16,969 nucleotides of DNA from Thermodesulfovibrionia bacterium (GCA_947258735.1 CAMYJJ010000034.1:1-16969), one strand, 5' to 3'. Counted from the first letter of the stretch, positions 1 through 7,140 are shown. Made by a program: numbers and translations. The notes: generated by a model from the letters alone, not told the origin.

Positions 1-48
1 ATTATCAAATTGTGATTGATTTTGCGTATTACTGTAAATAAAAAAAAG

Positions 49-87
49 AGCTGTCCCACCTTTTTATGGATGGGACAGCTTATTTTT
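49..87. terminator. Bidirectional intrinsic terminator
   Basis: A perfect 10-bp stem (AGCTGTCCCA at 49-58 with TGGGACAGCT at 71-80) encloses a 12-nt loop. It is followed by TATTTTT on the plus strand and preceded by an A-rich run from 36 that reads as a T tract on the minus strand. It lies 16 nt beyond the stop codon of the minus-strand lysine-rich gene and is well placed to end that transcript. It can also stop transcription entering from the left. Confidence 0.85.
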
Positions 88-102
88 GCAGCATAGAAGA
101 AA

Positions 103-348
103 TTATCTCTTTCTCTTAGCTTTCTTCTTGGTAGCTTTCTTCTTGGCAGCTTTCTTCTTAGTAGCTTTCTTCTTGGCAGCTTTCTTCTTAGTAGCTTTCT
201 TCTTGGTAGCTTTCTTCTTGGCAGCTTTCTTCTTGGTAGCTTTCTTCTTGGTAGCTTTTTTCTTAGTAGCTTTCTTCTTGGTAGCTTTCTTCTTAGCTAC
301 TTTTTTCTTAGCTTTCTTTTTTGCAGCGGCTTTCTTTTTGGCGGCCAT
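103..348 (-). CDS. Histone H1-like lysine-rich repeat protein
   Basis: This 81-residue, extremely basic protein is made almost only of Lys, Ala and Thr, with one Val and a KRKR tail. After a short Ala/Lys start it consists of about 12 pentads of the form KKKAT or KKKAA. Such proteins resemble the C-terminal tail of eukaryotic histone H1 and bacterial Hc1/AlgP-like DNA-binding tails. A role in non-specific DNA or RNA binding or nucleoid compaction is inferred from composition only. The start is supported by a strong ribosome binding site on the minus strand (AGGGGGTGA, 6 nt before ATG). The gene sits 44 nt downstream of the winged-helix regulator on the same strand, so the two may be co-transcribed, and it ends just before a strong terminator. 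The hydrophobic reading of the opposite strand is a shadow of the repeat. Confidence 0.8.
   Translation of the reverse strand: MAAKKKAAAKKKAKKKVAKKKATKKKATKKKATKKKATKKKAAKKKATKKKATKKKAAKKKATKKKAAKKKATKKKAKRKR
115..310 (-). repeat. 15-bp in-frame tandem repeat in the lysine-rich gene
   Basis: About a dozen imperfect copies of a 15-bp unit, seen on the plus strand as variants of AGCTTTCTTCTTGGT, encode the KKKAT/KKKAA pentads. Copies differ mostly at one G/A position that swaps Thr and Ala, and at silent sites. Because the unit is a multiple of three, gain or loss of copies keeps the frame and changes only the length and charge of the protein. Confidence 0.85.
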
Positions 349-392
349 TCTCGTTCACCCCCTTTCTTTTCCCATATTAATGGGAGTATTTA

Positions 393-938
393 TCACAATC
401 TTCCCAATAGAAGAATTTTTTCCTTGGTTAACAGTTTTTTTAGCTGACGTTCTCCGCTTTTTTTCTTTGTCTTATACTCATTGATGCTCATTAATTTTAA
501 ATGGATGGATCTGCCAAATCTTTTTTCTATATCATCAAGTGTCTTTCTCAGATGGTTTGAGTCTGACACAACAAAAAGGTCTATGGACGGGATGTTTGCG
601 TTCTTAATATAAGATCCATGTATGAAGGCTGTTTTAGCTTCAGATGCCTTAAGTACAGATTTGAGTGCACCAGGCAGACCAAGTGATTTTGCGATAAGAC
701 CTTTTAGTTCGGGAAAGAGGGGGGAATTCCTGTTGACTCTGAAATATTTGAGATTGCCTTCTCTTTCGGTGAGCACAAGATCCATTTTCAGCAGTTTGTC
801 GAGTTCTCTTTTTACCCCTGATGGATTTTTATTGACAAGTCTGGCGACTTCTCTTACATAAAACTTTTCTTCTGGGTTGTTGAATAGCAGGGACATGATG
901 TCTGCCCTGATACCCGATGTAAAAAGTTTTTCTAACAT
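393..938 (-). CDS. Winged-helix regulator fused to degenerate nucleotidyltransferase fold
   Basis: The 181-residue protein has an N-terminal winged helix-turn-helix (about residues 1-70) of the kind seen in ArsR/MarR-like regulators, with a recognition segment around VREVARLVNKNPSGVKREL. Residues about 100-150 look like the minimal nucleotidyltransferase (MNT) fold: HGSY at 107-110 fits the GS motif, followed by SIDLFVV at 118-124. In active enzymes that second motif carries two aspartates (DxD). Here the first is Ser118 and only Asp120 remains, so transferase activity is doubtful. The architecture is known among bacterial and archaeal transcription regulators; target and ligand are unknown. 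No ribosome binding site precedes the ATG, but homologues begin with the same LEKLF-type sequence, so the start is kept. It lies upstream of the histone-like gene on the same strand. Confidence 0.75.
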   Translation of the reverse strand: MLEKLFTSGIRADIMSLLFNNPEEKFYVREVARLVNKNPSGVKRELDKLLKMDLVLTEREGNLKYFRVNRNSPLFPELKGLIAKSLGLPGALKSVLKASEAKTAFIHGSYIKNANIPSIDLFVVSDSNHLRKTLDDIEKRFGRSIHLKLMSINEYKTKKKSGERQLKKLLTKEKILLLGRL

Positions 939-949
939 ATGTTATCTAT

Positions 950-978
950 AATGTATATGAAAAAAAAAAGCTTGTCAA
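950..978 (-). promoter_or_regulatory. Promoter of the winged-helix regulator
   Basis: On the minus strand a perfect -35 TTGACA (978-973) is followed after 17 nt by TACATT (955-950), a 4/6 match to the -10 consensus. Transcription would begin about 5 nt before the ATG at 938, which fits the lack of a Shine-Dalgarno sequence. This is a prediction from spacing and consensus only. Confidence 0.5.
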
Positions 979-1042
979 GAGATAAATACAAAAATAGAAC
1001 ATAAAAATACATTTTGTAAACGTTCCAGATAATGATCCTATC

Positions 1043-1059
1043 GTTCATAAAAAATGAAC
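1043..1059. promoter_or_regulatory. Short palindrome, possible operator
   Basis: GTTCAT and ATGAAC form a perfect 6-bp inverted repeat around AAAAA in the AT-rich space between the divergent winged-helix regulator and amrS. It could be an operator for the adjacent regulator, but no second copy was found upstream of another gene. The rest of 939-1176 holds only the two predicted promoters and a weak CGGAAG/CTTCCG inverted repeat (1084-1119). Confidence 0.25.
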
Positions 1060-1161
1060 AGTCTGCTTTCATGTAATTATATTCGGAAGATTTATAAAAA
1101 ACATTAAGAGTAACTTCCGTAACATGATAAAATAAGACAGCACAGTATGAACCGATGCCTG

Positions 1162-1170
1162 TGATATAAT
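1162..1170 (+). promoter_or_regulatory. Extended -10 promoter of amrS (leaderless)
   Basis: TGATATAAT is a perfect extended -10 element (TGn plus TATAAT). It ends only 6 nt before the ATG at 1177, so the predicted transcription start falls on or beside the start codon. No -35 hexamer is visible at the usual distance, as expected for an extended -10 promoter, and no ribosome binding site precedes the ATG. Confidence 0.6.
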
Positions 1171-1176
1171 GTCGGT

Positions 1177-2181
1177 ATGAAAGAGGCAATGTTTTACGAC
1201 AGGAATGAAGGACTGAAAGTCAGATGTATTCTTTGTGCACATACCTGTGTTATATCGGAAGGCAAGCGTGGCTTATGCGGTGTGAGGGAAAACGTTAAGG
1301 GCAAACTTTACAGTCTGGTATACGGAAAACTGATATCCATGAATATAGATCCTGTAGAAAAAAAACCCCTGTTCCACCTGTGCCCTGCATCCACCTCTTT
1401 TTCGATTGCTACAATAGGATGTAACTTCAGATGCAAACACTGTCAGAATTATGATATAGCCCAGTATTCCAAGGAGCATGATAATGTCCCGGGTGAGGAG
1501 GTCACACCTGAACAGGTTGTGGAGGCGGCAGACAAAGCAGGGTGTAAAAGCATTTCGTACACGTATACTGAACCGACTGTTTTTTTTGAGTTTGCCTATG
1601 AATGTGCGAAACGTGCCCGTAATCGCGGTATTAAGAATGTTTTTGTCAGCAACGGGTATACAGGCACTGATGCGGCAAAGACTATAATCCCTTATCTTGA
1701 TGCAAACAATATCGATCTAAAGGGTGATGATCAATTTTATAAAAAAATATGCGGGGCTAGGTTGCAGCCTGTTCTTGATACTATTAACTTAATGAAGGAC
1801 TCCGGAGTATGGGTAGAGATAACGACGCTTATTATTCCTTCATATAATGATTCTGATGAAGTTTTGGGAGGCATTATAGAATTTATCATGTCTGTTGATC
1901 CGGCTATTCCCTGGCATGTAACGCAGTTCTATCCTACGCATGAGATTCTGGACCAGCCCAGAACACCGGTTGATACGTTAAACCGTGCCCGGGACATGGG
2001 TCTGGCAGCAGGGCTCAAATATGTATATGAAGGAAATGTGCCGGGACAGGGTGGAGAAAATACATATTGTCCCAAATGCGGTGAACTTCTTATTGAACGC
2101 ATTGGTTATACTACAACAAGTAATATCAGTGATGGAAGCTGTCATGCATGTAATGAAAAGATTGATGGTGTCTGGAGGTGA
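1177..2181 (+). CDS. amrS: AmmeMemoRadiSam system radical SAM enzyme AmrS
   Basis: This 334-residue radical SAM protein has an N-terminal cysteine cluster (Cys17, Cys20, Cys24, Cys34), then the CxxxCxxC iron-sulfur motif as GCNFRCKHCQN (Cys82, Cys86, Cys89). A YTYTEPTVFFE segment follows, and the C-terminal end has a zinc-ribbon-like CPKC...CHAC pair. Length and order match the AmrS family, which is distantly related to pyruvate formate-lyase activating enzymes and usually occurs with AMMECR1 and Memo proteins. Neither partner is in this window. The substrate is not firmly known. The ATG at 1177 is chosen because relatives also begin MKEAxxY. The next ATG (1189) has its AGAGG only 2 nt away. 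A DtxR-type regulator follows after 9 nt, and its ribosome binding site overlaps the amrS stop, so the two form an operon. Confidence 0.9.
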   Translation: MKEAMFYDRNEGLKVRCILCAHTCVISEGKRGLCGVRENVKGKLYSLVYGKLISMNIDPVEKKPLFHLCPASTSFSIATIGCNFRCKHCQNYDIAQYSKEHDNVPGEEVTPEQVVEAADKAGCKSISYTYTEPTVFFEFAYECAKRARNRGIKNVFVSNGYTGTDAAKTIIPYLDANNIDLKGDDQFYKKICGARLQPVLDTINLMKDSGVWVEITTLIIPSYNDSDEVLGGIIEFIMSVDPAIPWHVTQFYPTHEILDQPRTPVDTLNRARDMGLAAGLKYVYEGNVPGQGGENTYCPKCGELLIERIGYTTTSNISDGSCHACNEKIDGVWR

Positions 2182-2190
2182 CTATTCATT

Positions 2191-2841
2191 ATGAGTAATA
2201 CATTAAGAGATGAAATTCTTGAACTCATATGGGCATTACGGGAGAAGGGTTCAAAGAGTATGGAACATGTAATCAACGGTCTGGGAGACAATGACACGTC
2301 AGATGAAATAAGGAAAATGGAAAAGGCAGGCAGTCTGATTATCAAGGACAATGAACTTGAGCTGACAGAAAAAGGTGAGTCACGTGCGCGTGACCTTACA
2401 AGACGACACCGCCTGGCAGAAAGACTGTTTCATGACGTGCTTGATGTTGGCATGAAGGAGAGTGAAGAGACGGCATGCGAAATCGAACATTTTCTTTCAC
2501 CGTCTGTCACTGACAGTGTATGTTCATTTCTTGGCCATCCCCCTACATGTCCTCACGGTAAACCAATACCCAGGGGAACCTGCTGTTCAAAATACAAGGC
2601 CGACTTCAGGCCCCTGGTTGTGCAGTTGAAAGATTTTGAGGTAGGCGGCAGAGGAAGGATTGTTTTTATCCGGCCTTCTGACAGTACACGTCTTGAGCGT
2701 CTCTCTTCTATGGGTATCATAGCAGGCAGCGTAATTACATTAAAACAGAAAAGGCCGTCATTCGTGCTGGAAGTTGATGAAACAACACTGGCGGTTGACA
2801 GTCAGATTGCTGAAGAGATATATGTCAAGGAACATCAGTAG
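2191..2841 (+). CDS. DtxR/MntR-family metal-dependent repressor with FeoA domain
   Basis: The 216-residue regulator has an N-terminal winged helix (about 1-65), a dimerisation and metal-binding domain (about 66-140) and a C-terminal SH3-like FeoA domain (about 142-213). Family hallmarks are RRHRLAERLF at 71-80, ACEIEHFLSP at 95-104 and FLGHPPTCPHGKPIP at 113-127. Probable metal ligands by comparison with DtxR are His73, Glu77, Cys96, Glu99 and His100. The extra cysteines (120, 131, 132) are typical of the iron-dependent subgroup in anaerobes. It should repress iron or manganese homeostasis genes when metal is bound; no feoB or other transporter is nearby, so its targets lie elsewhere. GGAGGTGA at 2174-2181, over the amrS stop codon, lies 9 nt before the ATG. 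Iron against manganese specificity cannot be decided here. Confidence 0.88.
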   Translation: MSNTLRDEILELIWALREKGSKSMEHVINGLGDNDTSDEIRKMEKAGSLIIKDNELELTEKGESRARDLTRRHRLAERLFHDVLDVGMKESEETACEIEHFLSPSVTDSVCSFLGHPPTCPHGKPIPRGTCCSKYKADFRPLVVQLKDFEVGGRGRIVFIRPSDSTRLERLSSMGIIAGSVITLKQKRPSFVLEVDETTLAVDSQIAEEIYVKEHQ

Positions 2842-2915
2842 GTAAACTTCCTGTTAACCGGTTTAATTTCAGATGTGCCTTCAGACAGCCGGTGAATGGT
2901 ATGCCTGTATTTAAA

Positions 2916-3035
2916 AAGGGTTCAAGGATCCAAGGGGTCAAGGAAAAATCAGTAAATAGTATTAAATGCAGTATCTTTCGTATATGTTCTCTATTATTCC
3001 GTCTTTCTCCGGACCCCTTGGATCCTTGAACCCTT
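2916..3035. repeat. Long intergenic palindromic repeat, copy 1
   Basis: Perfect 24-bp inverted arms at 2916-2939 and 3012-3035 enclose 72 bp of AT-rich sequence. Each arm is built from degenerate 8-bp steps of the type TTCAAGGA, TCCAAGGG, GTCAAGGA, so it is both an inverted and a short tandem repeat. A diverged relative sits at 8068-8204. It occupies most of the gap (2842-3164) between the DtxR-type gene and the next gene. It resembles a miniature, non-coding mobile or palindromic (MITE or REP-like) element. No transposase or clear target duplication is visible. It may also act as a transcription stop. Confidence 0.7.
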
Positions 3036-3055
3036 GCCCCCTTCTTTTTATTAAT

Positions 3056-3071
3056 TATGACATACGTCATA
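3056..3071. promoter_or_regulatory. Palindromic operator-like site
   Basis: TATGAC and GTCATA form a perfect 6-bp inverted repeat around ATAC, about 95 bp upstream of the DUF255-CcdA gene and just outside the long palindromic repeat. Size and symmetry suit a dimeric regulator. It does not match the DtxR or MntR consensus, and no second copy was recognised. Confidence 0.3.
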
Positions 3072-3164
3072 GCATCCTTTTTACCATGCAATTATTGTAA
3101 AAGAATAAACTGTTCATCTTTTTCAGTGATAGCTGGTTGATATTCCAGTATCCTTCAAAATATC

Positions 3165-5426
3165 TTGATAAAGAAAATAATCATAACTCTCCTTCTTTTT
3201 ATCTTCACATCTTTTTCTGTGCTCGATAGCTCATCTGACATCGGATATACGCGTGAGAGGGCAGAGAAACTGTTTCATCTCATAGACTGGTTCGAGTATA
3301 ACCTGGAGACTTTTCAGAAGGCCGTTAAAGAGCAAAAGCCGATTTATCTTGTGCTATCAGCTCCTTCATGGTGTTACTGGTGCCACGTGTATGAAAGCGA
3401 GGATTACCTGTATCATCCTGAACTGTATCCCTATATAAACGAGCATTTCATAGCTGTATTCATTGATTCTGATAAACGCCCGGATTTAACAAAAAAATAT
3501 CTTGAGGGCGGCTGGCCGTCAACTACCATATTTACACCGGACATGAACAGGATCAGCGGTTTTTCCGGTCCGGGTGACCCCCGGGCACTTAAGGAATATC
3601 TCGTAAAGGTGGTAGCATTTATGAAAGACAGGACATTCTCTGAACGAGCGGGACAGGTTGCTTACAAAGAGATGCCTCCGATGATTCCGGAACAGGACAG
3701 TCTTGATACGGCTGAGAATATGCTTCTGGATCATCTTATTTCTGCATATGATACGACGTTTGGAGGCTTTTCCCGGGGAAGCAGGGGGCAGAAGTTTCCA
3801 AACGGCTTTGTTTACAAATTGCTGCTGGAGCTTTATGAGGAAAAAGGAAACGATGATTACTTACATATGATCAGAAACACGTTCAATAATCAGTTTACTG
3901 ATATTGCAGAGATGAAAGAGAAGTACAGGCTATTTGATCCGGTTGAAGGGGGTTTTCACAGGTACAGCACCAGGGAGGACTGGACAGTTCCCCATTATGA
4001 AAAACTGCTTGCTGACCAGGCAAAGATACTCAGGGCATATGCCCATTTATTAAAGATCGACAATGATCAAAAGGTGAGACACGCGGTTGAGAGTTCAGTA
4101 TCGTACATCACCACAAGTCTGTATGACAGAAAAGGCGCGTTCTACTCAAGTCAGGACGCCTATCTGGAAGGCGCCTACTATGGTTTGACAGCAGGGGAAC
4201 GCCAAAAAATTTCACCTCCATATATAGACAAAACCAGGATCATAGATGCCAATTCCATGATGATAAGCACTCTCCTGTGTATATTTGATGTATTCGGTGA
4301 CAGGGAGAGCAGGGATGCTGCAATAAACAGCCTGGAATTTATAAAACGCGAAATGATCGGCAGGGAAGGGGCGTATTATTATTTTGATTATGAGAAAAAC
4401 AGGGCATTCTTAACTGGACAGGCAATTTCAAATGCATGGGCATTACTGGCATTTCTCGATGCACATGATCTGCTGGGAGATAAAGCGTATCTTGAGACAT
4501 CACTCACACTGGCAGAGTATTCACTTAACAATCTGTATGACTGGAATTCCGGGGCCTTCTTTAAAAGAAACACCAAAGACATTGACAGGTTTGCTCCCTA
4601 TGAACACGTTGACTTAACCAAACCCTACGAAATAAATGCTGTCTACAGCTATGCAATTCTTCGGTTATATATGATGACAGAAGACCTCAGGTATCTTGAC
4701 AGCGGGTTGAAGACGCTGGGGTTTCTGCTCTCCATCAATCCGGAAGGAATCGATGAGATGTATTATATGATAAGGGCATCAAAGCTGGTGAGAAAGAAGG
4801 GGTTGCTGGCTGTATATAGGAATAATATTGACCTAATAGATGCTATCGTGGCGAAGGGCAGGGCAGATTTTTTCCTGACAGAGAATTTTATCAACAGTCA
4901 GAACAACCTGCCGGCTGAAGAGTTTCCATCATTAAAAGACGATTTGACCGAATCAGGTTTTTTAATACTGGCAGGTCTGGCTTTTTTTGCCGGTCTGTTA
5001 AGTTTTATCTCACCCTGCACACTGCCGATCCTTCCGGCATACTTTGCACAGAGCATTAGTCAGGGAAGAGGTGAAATTTTAAGAAATACCATATTCTTTT
5101 TTCTCGGCCTTGCGACCGTCTTTTCAATTTTTGGTATGGGAGCCAGTTATGCAGGGAGCGTACTCAGGGAAAACAGAATAATCATGACACAACTCATAGC
5201 TGTGGTCATTATTATATTCGGGCTGCTGGAGTTGTTTGGAAAGGGGTTTTCCGGTCTGTCCGTACAGGTCAAAGGCATTAAGAGAACGCCTGTCGGCTCT
5301 TACCTGTTCGGGGCCGTATTTGCGATCGGCTGGAGTGCCTGTATCGGGCCGATTCTGGCATCATTACTCCTGATTTCAGCTAAATCCGAGACACTTGTTA
5401 AGGGATCTTCACTGTTATTTATATAA
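3165..5426 (+). CDS. Exported DUF255 thioredoxin-like protein fused to CcdA/DsbD membrane domain, truncated by in-frame stop
   Basis: The 753 residues visible begin with a membrane/signal segment (about 4-20). A DUF255 (SPATA20/YyaL-type) thioredoxin-like domain (about 35-165) follows, with the redox motif WCYWCHV (Cys70, Cys73). Next come a long alpha-helical six-hairpin-like domain (about 175-560) and a CcdA/DsbD transmembrane domain from about 597. Both CcdA cysteines are present: SPCTLP at 618 and SACIGP at 726. CcdA proteins carry electrons from cytoplasmic thioredoxin to periplasmic thiols. Codon 754 is TAA (5424-5426), where the family has a residue in a GSSLLFI-x-ASGLAVP helix, and the same frame stays open to 5720. 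The full protein would be about 851 residues. The start is a TTG with no clear ribosome binding site, chosen because it gives the signal segment and a stop lies just upstream in frame. It is probably functionally paired with the downstream MsrAB. Confidence 0.82.
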   Translation: MIKKIIITLLLFIFTSFSVLDSSSDIGYTRERAEKLFHLIDWFEYNLETFQKAVKEQKPIYLVLSAPSWCYWCHVYESEDYLYHPELYPYINEHFIAVFIDSDKRPDLTKKYLEGGWPSTTIFTPDMNRISGFSGPGDPRALKEYLVKVVAFMKDRTFSERAGQVAYKEMPPMIPEQDSLDTAENMLLDHLISAYDTTFGGFSRGSRGQKFPNGFVYKLLLELYEEKGNDDYLHMIRNTFNNQFTDIAEMKEKYRLFDPVEGGFHRYSTREDWTVPHYEKLLADQAKILRAYAHLLKIDNDQKVRHAVESSVSYITTSLYDRKGAFYSSQDAYLEGAYYGLTAGERQKISPPYIDKTRIIDANSMMISTLLCIFDVFGDRESRDAAINSLEFIKREMIGREGAYYYFDYEKNRAFLTGQAISNAWALLAFLDAHDLLGDKAYLETSLTLAEYSLNNLYDWNSGAFFKRNTKDIDRFAPYEHVDLTKPYEINAVYSYAILRLYMMTEDLRYLDSGLKTLGFLLSINPEGIDEMYYMIRASKLVRKKGLLAVYRNNIDLIDAIVAKGRADFFLTENFINSQNNLPAEEFPSLKDDLTESGFLILAGLAFFAGLLSFISPCTLPILPAYFAQSISQGRGEILRNTIFFFLGLATVFSIFGMGASYAGSVLRENRIIMTQLIAVVIIIFGLLELFGKGFSGLSVQVKGIKRTPVGSYLFGAVFAIGWSACIGPILASLLLISAKSETLVKGSSLLFI

Positions 5427-5720
5427 GCATCCGGTCTGGCAGTACCGCTTATTGTTTTTTCATTGTTCTTTGACAGGATCAGAAATAAGAGATTATGGAA
5501 AATCCTCAGGGGGAGGGAACTGTCTATCCATTTTTTTAATAAAGAACTAAACTTGCATTCTACTCAGTTCATATCAGGAGTAATGATTATTCTTCTCGGA
5601 CTGCTGATTTATAATGATTATCTTTTCAAGCTTAATGAGTTCACACTCCGATCAGAATATGTTCAGGAGTATCTTTTTAAAGGAGAAGAGTATTTAAAGG
5701 AGGTATTTATTGGAGAGTAA
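5427..5720 (+). pseudogene. C-terminal remainder of the CcdA domain after the in-frame stop
   Basis: The frame of the preceding gene continues unbroken beyond the TAA for 97 codons. It opens with ASGLAVPLIVFSLFFDR, which is the next CcdA transmembrane helix, and includes another hydrophobic segment (FISGVMIILLGLLIY) before a charged tail and TAA. There is no intact start near the break. The first ATG-like possibility (TTG at 5463) would cut the helix and has no ribosome binding site. One substitution (for example TAT to TAA) would explain the split. Without this part the transporter lacks at least two helices and is unlikely to be fully functional. Confidence 0.75.
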
Positions 5721-5763
5721 TGTAAGGCTGAGATATATCATAGTAAGTACAATGGAAATTATA

Positions 5764-5780
5764 TATAATTTAGTTTGAGG
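5764..5780 (+). promoter_or_regulatory. -10 box and ribosome binding site of msrAB
   Basis: TATAAT at 5764-5769 lies 19 nt before the ATG, with the ribosome binding site GAGG at 5777-5780 between them (8 nt from the start). No convincing -35 is present at 16-18 nt upstream. The gene may have its own promoter as well as read-through from the CcdA gene. Confidence 0.4.
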
Positions 5781-5788
5781 AATGAAAG

Positions 5789-6874
5789 ATGGTCAATAAA
5801 ATATTCATGATAAGTGTTGCAGGGTTAATGTTATGTACATCAATGACTCTTATGCACTCAGATGTTTCAGCAGTGGGTACATACGAAACAGCTACGTTTG
5901 CGGGCGGGTGCTTCTGGTGCATGGAGCCCCCATTTGAAAAAATGGATGGTGTAAAAGAAGTAATATCAGGCTATACAGGAGGACATACAGAAAATCCGAC
6001 GTATGAACAGGTATCATCAGATATTACGGGGCACACTGAAGCTGTCAATGTACTATATGATCCTACAATAGTGACATATGCTGAACTGTTGGATGTTTTC
6101 TGGAGACAGATAAACCCAACTGATGCTGGAGGACAATTTGTTGACAGGGGGTCCTCTTACAGGACAGCGATATTCTATCATTCAGAACAGCAGAGAGGAC
6201 TGGCAGAGCAGTCAAAGAAGGACCTTGAACAGTCCGGCAGATTTGATAAACCCATTGTTACTGAAATAGTACCCGCAGCAACATTTTATATTGCAGAAGA
6301 CTACCATCAGGACTACTATATAAACCATGCCATCAGGTACAGGGTATATCGTTTTGGTTCAGGGCGTGACAGGTATCTGGACAAGGTATGGGGTAAAGAA
6401 AGGGAAAAGAAAATGACTGTGATAAAGGACAAGAAGTATTCAAGACCGTCTGATGAAGAAATTCGTACACAACTGACCCCGCTTCAGTATAAAGTTACCC
6501 AGAAGGACGGGACAGAAAGGGCATTTGATAATGAGTACTGGGACAATAAAAAGGAGGGCATCTATGTGGACATAGTATCGGGTGAGCCCCTTTTCAGTTC
6601 ATCGGACAAGTACAAATCAGGTACGGGCTGGCCCAGCTTTACAAAGCCCATTGACAAAAATTATATCGTGGAAAAAGAGGACAGAAAACTGTTTAGTGTA
6701 CGTACAGAGATCAGGAGCAATTTCGGAGACTCTCACCTCGGCCATGTATTTGATGACGGGCCGGAACCCACAGGCCTTCGATACTGCATGAACTCAGCTT
6801 CTCTCCGTTTCATTCCTAAGGAAAAAATGGAAGAAGAGGGGTATGGAGAGTATCTGAAGCTGCTTGAGGAGTAA
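5789..6874 (+). CDS. msrAB: Exported bifunctional methionine sulfoxide reductase MsrA-MsrB
   Basis: The 361-residue protein repairs oxidised methionine in exported proteins. A signal peptide (about 1-28, cleavage likely after DVSA) is followed by MsrA (about 33-200) and MsrB (about 215-345). MsrA has the [17 protein letters not shown] motif with catalytic Cys41. MsrB has [12 protein letters not shown] at 277-288 and [11 protein letters not shown] with catalytic Cys333. The usual recycling cysteine before GWPSF in MsrB is a threonine here, and the zinc CxxC pairs are absent. Apart from Cys16 in the signal peptide and Cys44 of CFWC, no other cysteines exist, so re-reduction probably depends on an outside thiol partner. 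The upstream DUF255-CcdA gene is the obvious candidate, an arrangement reminiscent of PilB (thioredoxin-MsrA-MsrB). The S and R enantiomer division between the two domains is known from the family. Confidence 0.93.
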   Translation: MVNKIFMISVAGLMLCTSMTLMHSDVSAVGTYETATFAGGCFWCMEPPFEKMDGVKEVISGYTGGHTENPTYEQVSSDITGHTEAVNVLYDPTIVTYAELLDVFWRQINPTDAGGQFVDRGSSYRTAIFYHSEQQRGLAEQSKKDLEQSGRFDKPIVTEIVPAATFYIAEDYHQDYYINHAIRYRVYRFGSGRDRYLDKVWGKEREKKMTVIKDKKYSRPSDEEIRTQLTPLQYKVTQKDGTERAFDNEYWDNKKEGIYVDIVSGEPLFSSSDKYKSGTGWPSFTKPIDKNYIVEKEDRKLFSVRTEIRSNFGDSHLGHVFDDGPEPTGLRYCMNSASLRFIPKEKMEEEGYGEYLKLLEE

Positions 6875-6920
6875 TGTTCGCTTTTGTTATTACATGTTGT
6901 CAATAAGAATGACAGCCTCG

Positions 6921-6941
6921 GGGCAGGGCGTGTCCCTGCCC
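6921..6941. repeat. GC-rich hairpin after msrAB
   Basis: GGGCAGGG and CCCTGCCC form a perfect 8-bp stem with the 5-nt loop CGTGT, 46 nt beyond the msrAB stop. No T tract follows, so it is not a classical terminator. It looks like a short REP-type palindrome that may protect the 3' end of the mRNA or weaken read-through. The rest of 6875-7161 holds only the promoter of the next gene. Confidence 0.55.
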
Positions 6942-7111
6942 TTCGATAACCGGGCATCCTCAAGGGTTGTCTCTGCGTAAGGTAGCTGTCGGCAGACTAT
7001 ATCCCATTTAAATTAATTTCAATCCCTCAATATGCTGTTAATGTTCATGCGAATAACTGGACCGCGTATCTGCAAAAAATGAGATTTCATCATGATTTTT
7101 TTAAAAATAAA

Positions 7112-7140
7112 TTGCGAGTTATAAGAATAAGGAGTAGAAT
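7112..7140 (+). promoter_or_regulatory. Promoter of the BaeRF12 gene
   Basis: TTGCGA (7112-7117) and TAGAAT (7135-7140) are separated by exactly 17 nt and match the sigma70 consensus at 4/6 and 5/6. The predicted transcription start is just before the strong ribosome binding site GGAGGAGG at 7148-7155, leaving a leader of about 15 nt. Confidence 0.5.

Noticed and set aside
86..484. Plus-strand open frame encoding a repeated hydrophobic FFLVAFFLA pattern, like a membrane repeat protein.
   Set aside because: It is the exact antisense of the lysine-rich repeat gene, which has a strong ribosome binding site and terminator. The hydrophobic frame has neither and runs across the next gene's end.
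2842..3164. The long palindrome as a CRISPR fragment or tRNA-like structure.
   Set aside because: There is only one pair of arms with no regular spacers, and no cloverleaf or conserved tRNA loops.
5424..5426. Possible recoding of TAA as a sense codon.
   Set aside because: TAA ends coaE, rpiB, glyA and other normal-length genes in this window, so the code is standard. No selenocysteine or pyrrolysine use of TAA is known, and there is no readthrough context.
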